Assembly: GCA_946480525.1 (NCBI GenBank)
Contig: CAMLLA010000262.1
Location: 1-6,195, forward strand
Source: an uncultured Asticcacaulis sp.
GTDB lineage: Bacteria > Pseudomonadota > Alphaproteobacteria > Caulobacterales > Caulobacteraceae
Direction: 5' to 3'
DNA: 6,195 nucleotides
Positions 5,727 through 6,195 of the stretch are shown here, one piece after another. Numbering within the stretch: position 1 is the first letter of the stretch; each line of letters begins with the position of its first letter. The notes beneath the pieces were generated by a model that made no database searches, was not told the DNA's origin, and worked only from the letters and a program-made list of their open reading frames with translations. The position numbers and the translations under genes were made by a program.

Positions 5727-5894
5727 TTACTTAATCTTGCCTTCCTTGAATTCGACGTGCTTACGCACAACCGGGTCATACTTCTTCAGAACCATCTTTT
5801 CGGTCTTGGTGCGAGCGTTCTTCTTGGTGACGTAGAAGAAGCCGGTGTCAGCCGTCGAGTTCAGACGGATCTTGATCGAAGCTGGCTTAGCCAT
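5727..5894 (-). CDS. rpmG: 50S ribosomal protein bL33
   Basis: The 55-residue basic protein is the usual length for bL33. It reads [20 protein letters not shown], then [20 protein letters not shown], then [15 protein letters not shown]. The YVTKKN.R....K...KKYDP..RKHV core is the family signature. It has no cysteine, so it is the zinc-free form rather than the CXXC zinc-ribbon form. It is part of the large ribosomal subunit near the E site. ATG at 5894 has AGGGA eight bases upstream. Monocistronic: own promoter at 5964-5991 and own terminator at 5626-5666, convergent with pleD. It is too short to be listed by many gene-size cut-offs. Confidence 0.97.
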   Translation of the reverse strand: MAKPASIKIRLNSTADTGFFYVTKKNARTKTEKMVLKKYDPVVRKHVEFKEGKIK

Positions 5895-5963
5895 GACGGG
5901 TGTCCCTAACAGTACGATTTGGCGCGCGCGGCAACATCCGGCGCGAAGAATTGCGAGGCGCGG

Positions 5964-5991
5964 AAAATACTCACCATCGGCCCAAAGTCAA
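5964..5991 (-). promoter_or_regulatory. Candidate sigma70-type promoter of rpmG
   Basis: On the minus strand, TTGACT (5991-5986) is five of six to the -35 consensus, followed by a 16-base spacer and TATTTT (5969-5964) as -10. Transcription would start near 5957, giving a leader of about 60 nt before the rpmG ATG. It is the best promoter match in the window. Confidence 0.6.
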
Positions 5992-6006
5992 TGGCCAAAT
6001 GGCAGG

Positions 6007-6038
6007 AAGTCGCGCTTTTTTTGGCGGGGCCGCGACTT
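6007..6038. repeat. 8-bp inverted repeat upstream of the cupin-like gene
   Basis: AAGTCGCG (6007-6014) and CGCGACTT (6031-6038) are perfect reverse complements around a 16-base spacer that contains a T7 run and GGCGGGGC. The right arm ends directly at TATAGT (6039-6044), a possible -10 for the plus-strand gene, so the arms could be a dimeric repressor site across that promoter. It lies about 15 bp beyond the rpmG -35. No convincing -35 for the plus strand is visible. An operator role is inferred. Confidence 0.35.
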
Positions 6039-6061
6039 TATAGTTTGAAGCAGCGACTCCC

Positions 6062-6066
6062 GGAGG
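6062..6066 (+). promoter_or_regulatory. Strong Shine-Dalgarno for the cupin-like gene
   Basis: GGAGG lies seven bases before the ATG at 6074, the clearest ribosome-binding site in the window. It fixes the start of the gene that leaves the window on the right. Confidence 0.8.
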
Positions 6067-6073
6067 AAACCTT

Positions 6074-6195
6074 ATGCCCGAAGCCAGGCCCATAGCCGTC
6101 ATTGCAGCGGATGTCCCGCCACGCGTCAAGCCGTCCGTATATCCCGAACCCTTTTATTCGATGATGAAGGGGCGGGAAAAGCGCACCCTGGGCGA
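6074..6195 (+). CDS. Probable cupin-domain protein, N-terminal 40 residues only
   Basis: Only the first 40 codons are present; the frame stays open to the right edge. The N-terminus (MPEARPIAVIAADVPPRVKP, then S.YPEPF, then GREKRTLG) resembles the leader that precedes the beta-barrel in proteobacterial cupin-domain proteins of the type with a YPEPF..(R/M)M.GR.KR.LGD pattern. That resemblance is from memory, and the metal-binding cupin motifs would lie beyond the window, so the substrate and activity cannot be given. No signal peptide is visible. Divergent from rpmG across 179 bp. Confidence 0.6.
   Translation, partial: MPEARPIAVIAADVPPRVKPSVYPEPFYSMMKGREKRTLG

Larger units (their letters stand above)
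5895..6073. other. Divergent intergenic region rpmG / cupin-like gene
   Basis: These 179 bases hold the rpmG leader and promoter on the left and the inverted repeat, a TATAGT -10 candidate and a GGAGG ribosome site on the right. One GANTC site (GACTC, 6055-6059) lies in the plus-strand leader. No small gene or RNA could be supported. Confidence 0.6.

Overview
The window reads as part of a Caulobacteraceae (alphaproteobacterial) chromosome. The anchor is a divK-pleD pair whose products match, from memory, Caulobacter crescentus DivK and PleD almost end to end, including the primary and secondary c-di-GMP inhibitory-site residues of PleD. A convergent alphaproteobacterial-type L33 gene (rpmG) follows. 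Base composition is GC-rich but not extreme, so Asticcacaulis or a relative is possible; the genus is inference.

Layout. (1) Positions 1-3552, minus strand: a three-gene block transcribed right to left. It starts with a RidA-like protein, then an Hsp70 of the specialised HscC subfamily, then a J-domain-like membrane protein that runs off the left edge. The gaps are 22 bp (ridA-like to hscC) and a 4-bp TTGA stop/start overlap (hscC to J-like), so this looks like one operon. The J-like gene starts with TTG and hscC with GTG. (2) Positions 3553-3837: a 285-bp divergent control region, AT-rich in its middle, with a sigma70-type promoter facing the RidA-like gene, CtrA-box-like sequences facing divK, and four GANTC (CcrM methylation) sites. 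(3) Positions 3838-5582, plus strand: divK, then pleD 8 bp later. (4) Positions 5583-5726: a convergent intergenic stretch packed with three hairpins. One of them is a convincing intrinsic terminator for rpmG; another has a perfect 10-bp stem around a run of nine G. (5) Positions 5727-5894, minus strand: rpmG with its own promoter. (6) Positions 5895-6073: a divergent intergenic region with an 8-bp inverted repeat ahead of a plus-strand gene that begins at 6074, probably a cupin protein, and leaves the window on the right.

How they work together. DivK and PleD belong to the polar-development circuit: the single-domain regulator DivK feeds the DivJ/PleC/DivL-CckA-CtrA pathway, and PleD makes c-di-GMP during the swarmer-to-stalked transition. 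The minus-strand block looks like a dedicated chaperone pair: an HscC Hsp70 and a membrane-anchored J-like partner that lacks the HPD tripeptide. E. coli hscC is likewise associated with the J-like proteins DjlB and DjlC. The new points here are the RidA-like gene at the head of this chaperone operon and the control region it shares with divK-pleD. No mobile element, CRISPR array, tRNA or rRNA was seen.
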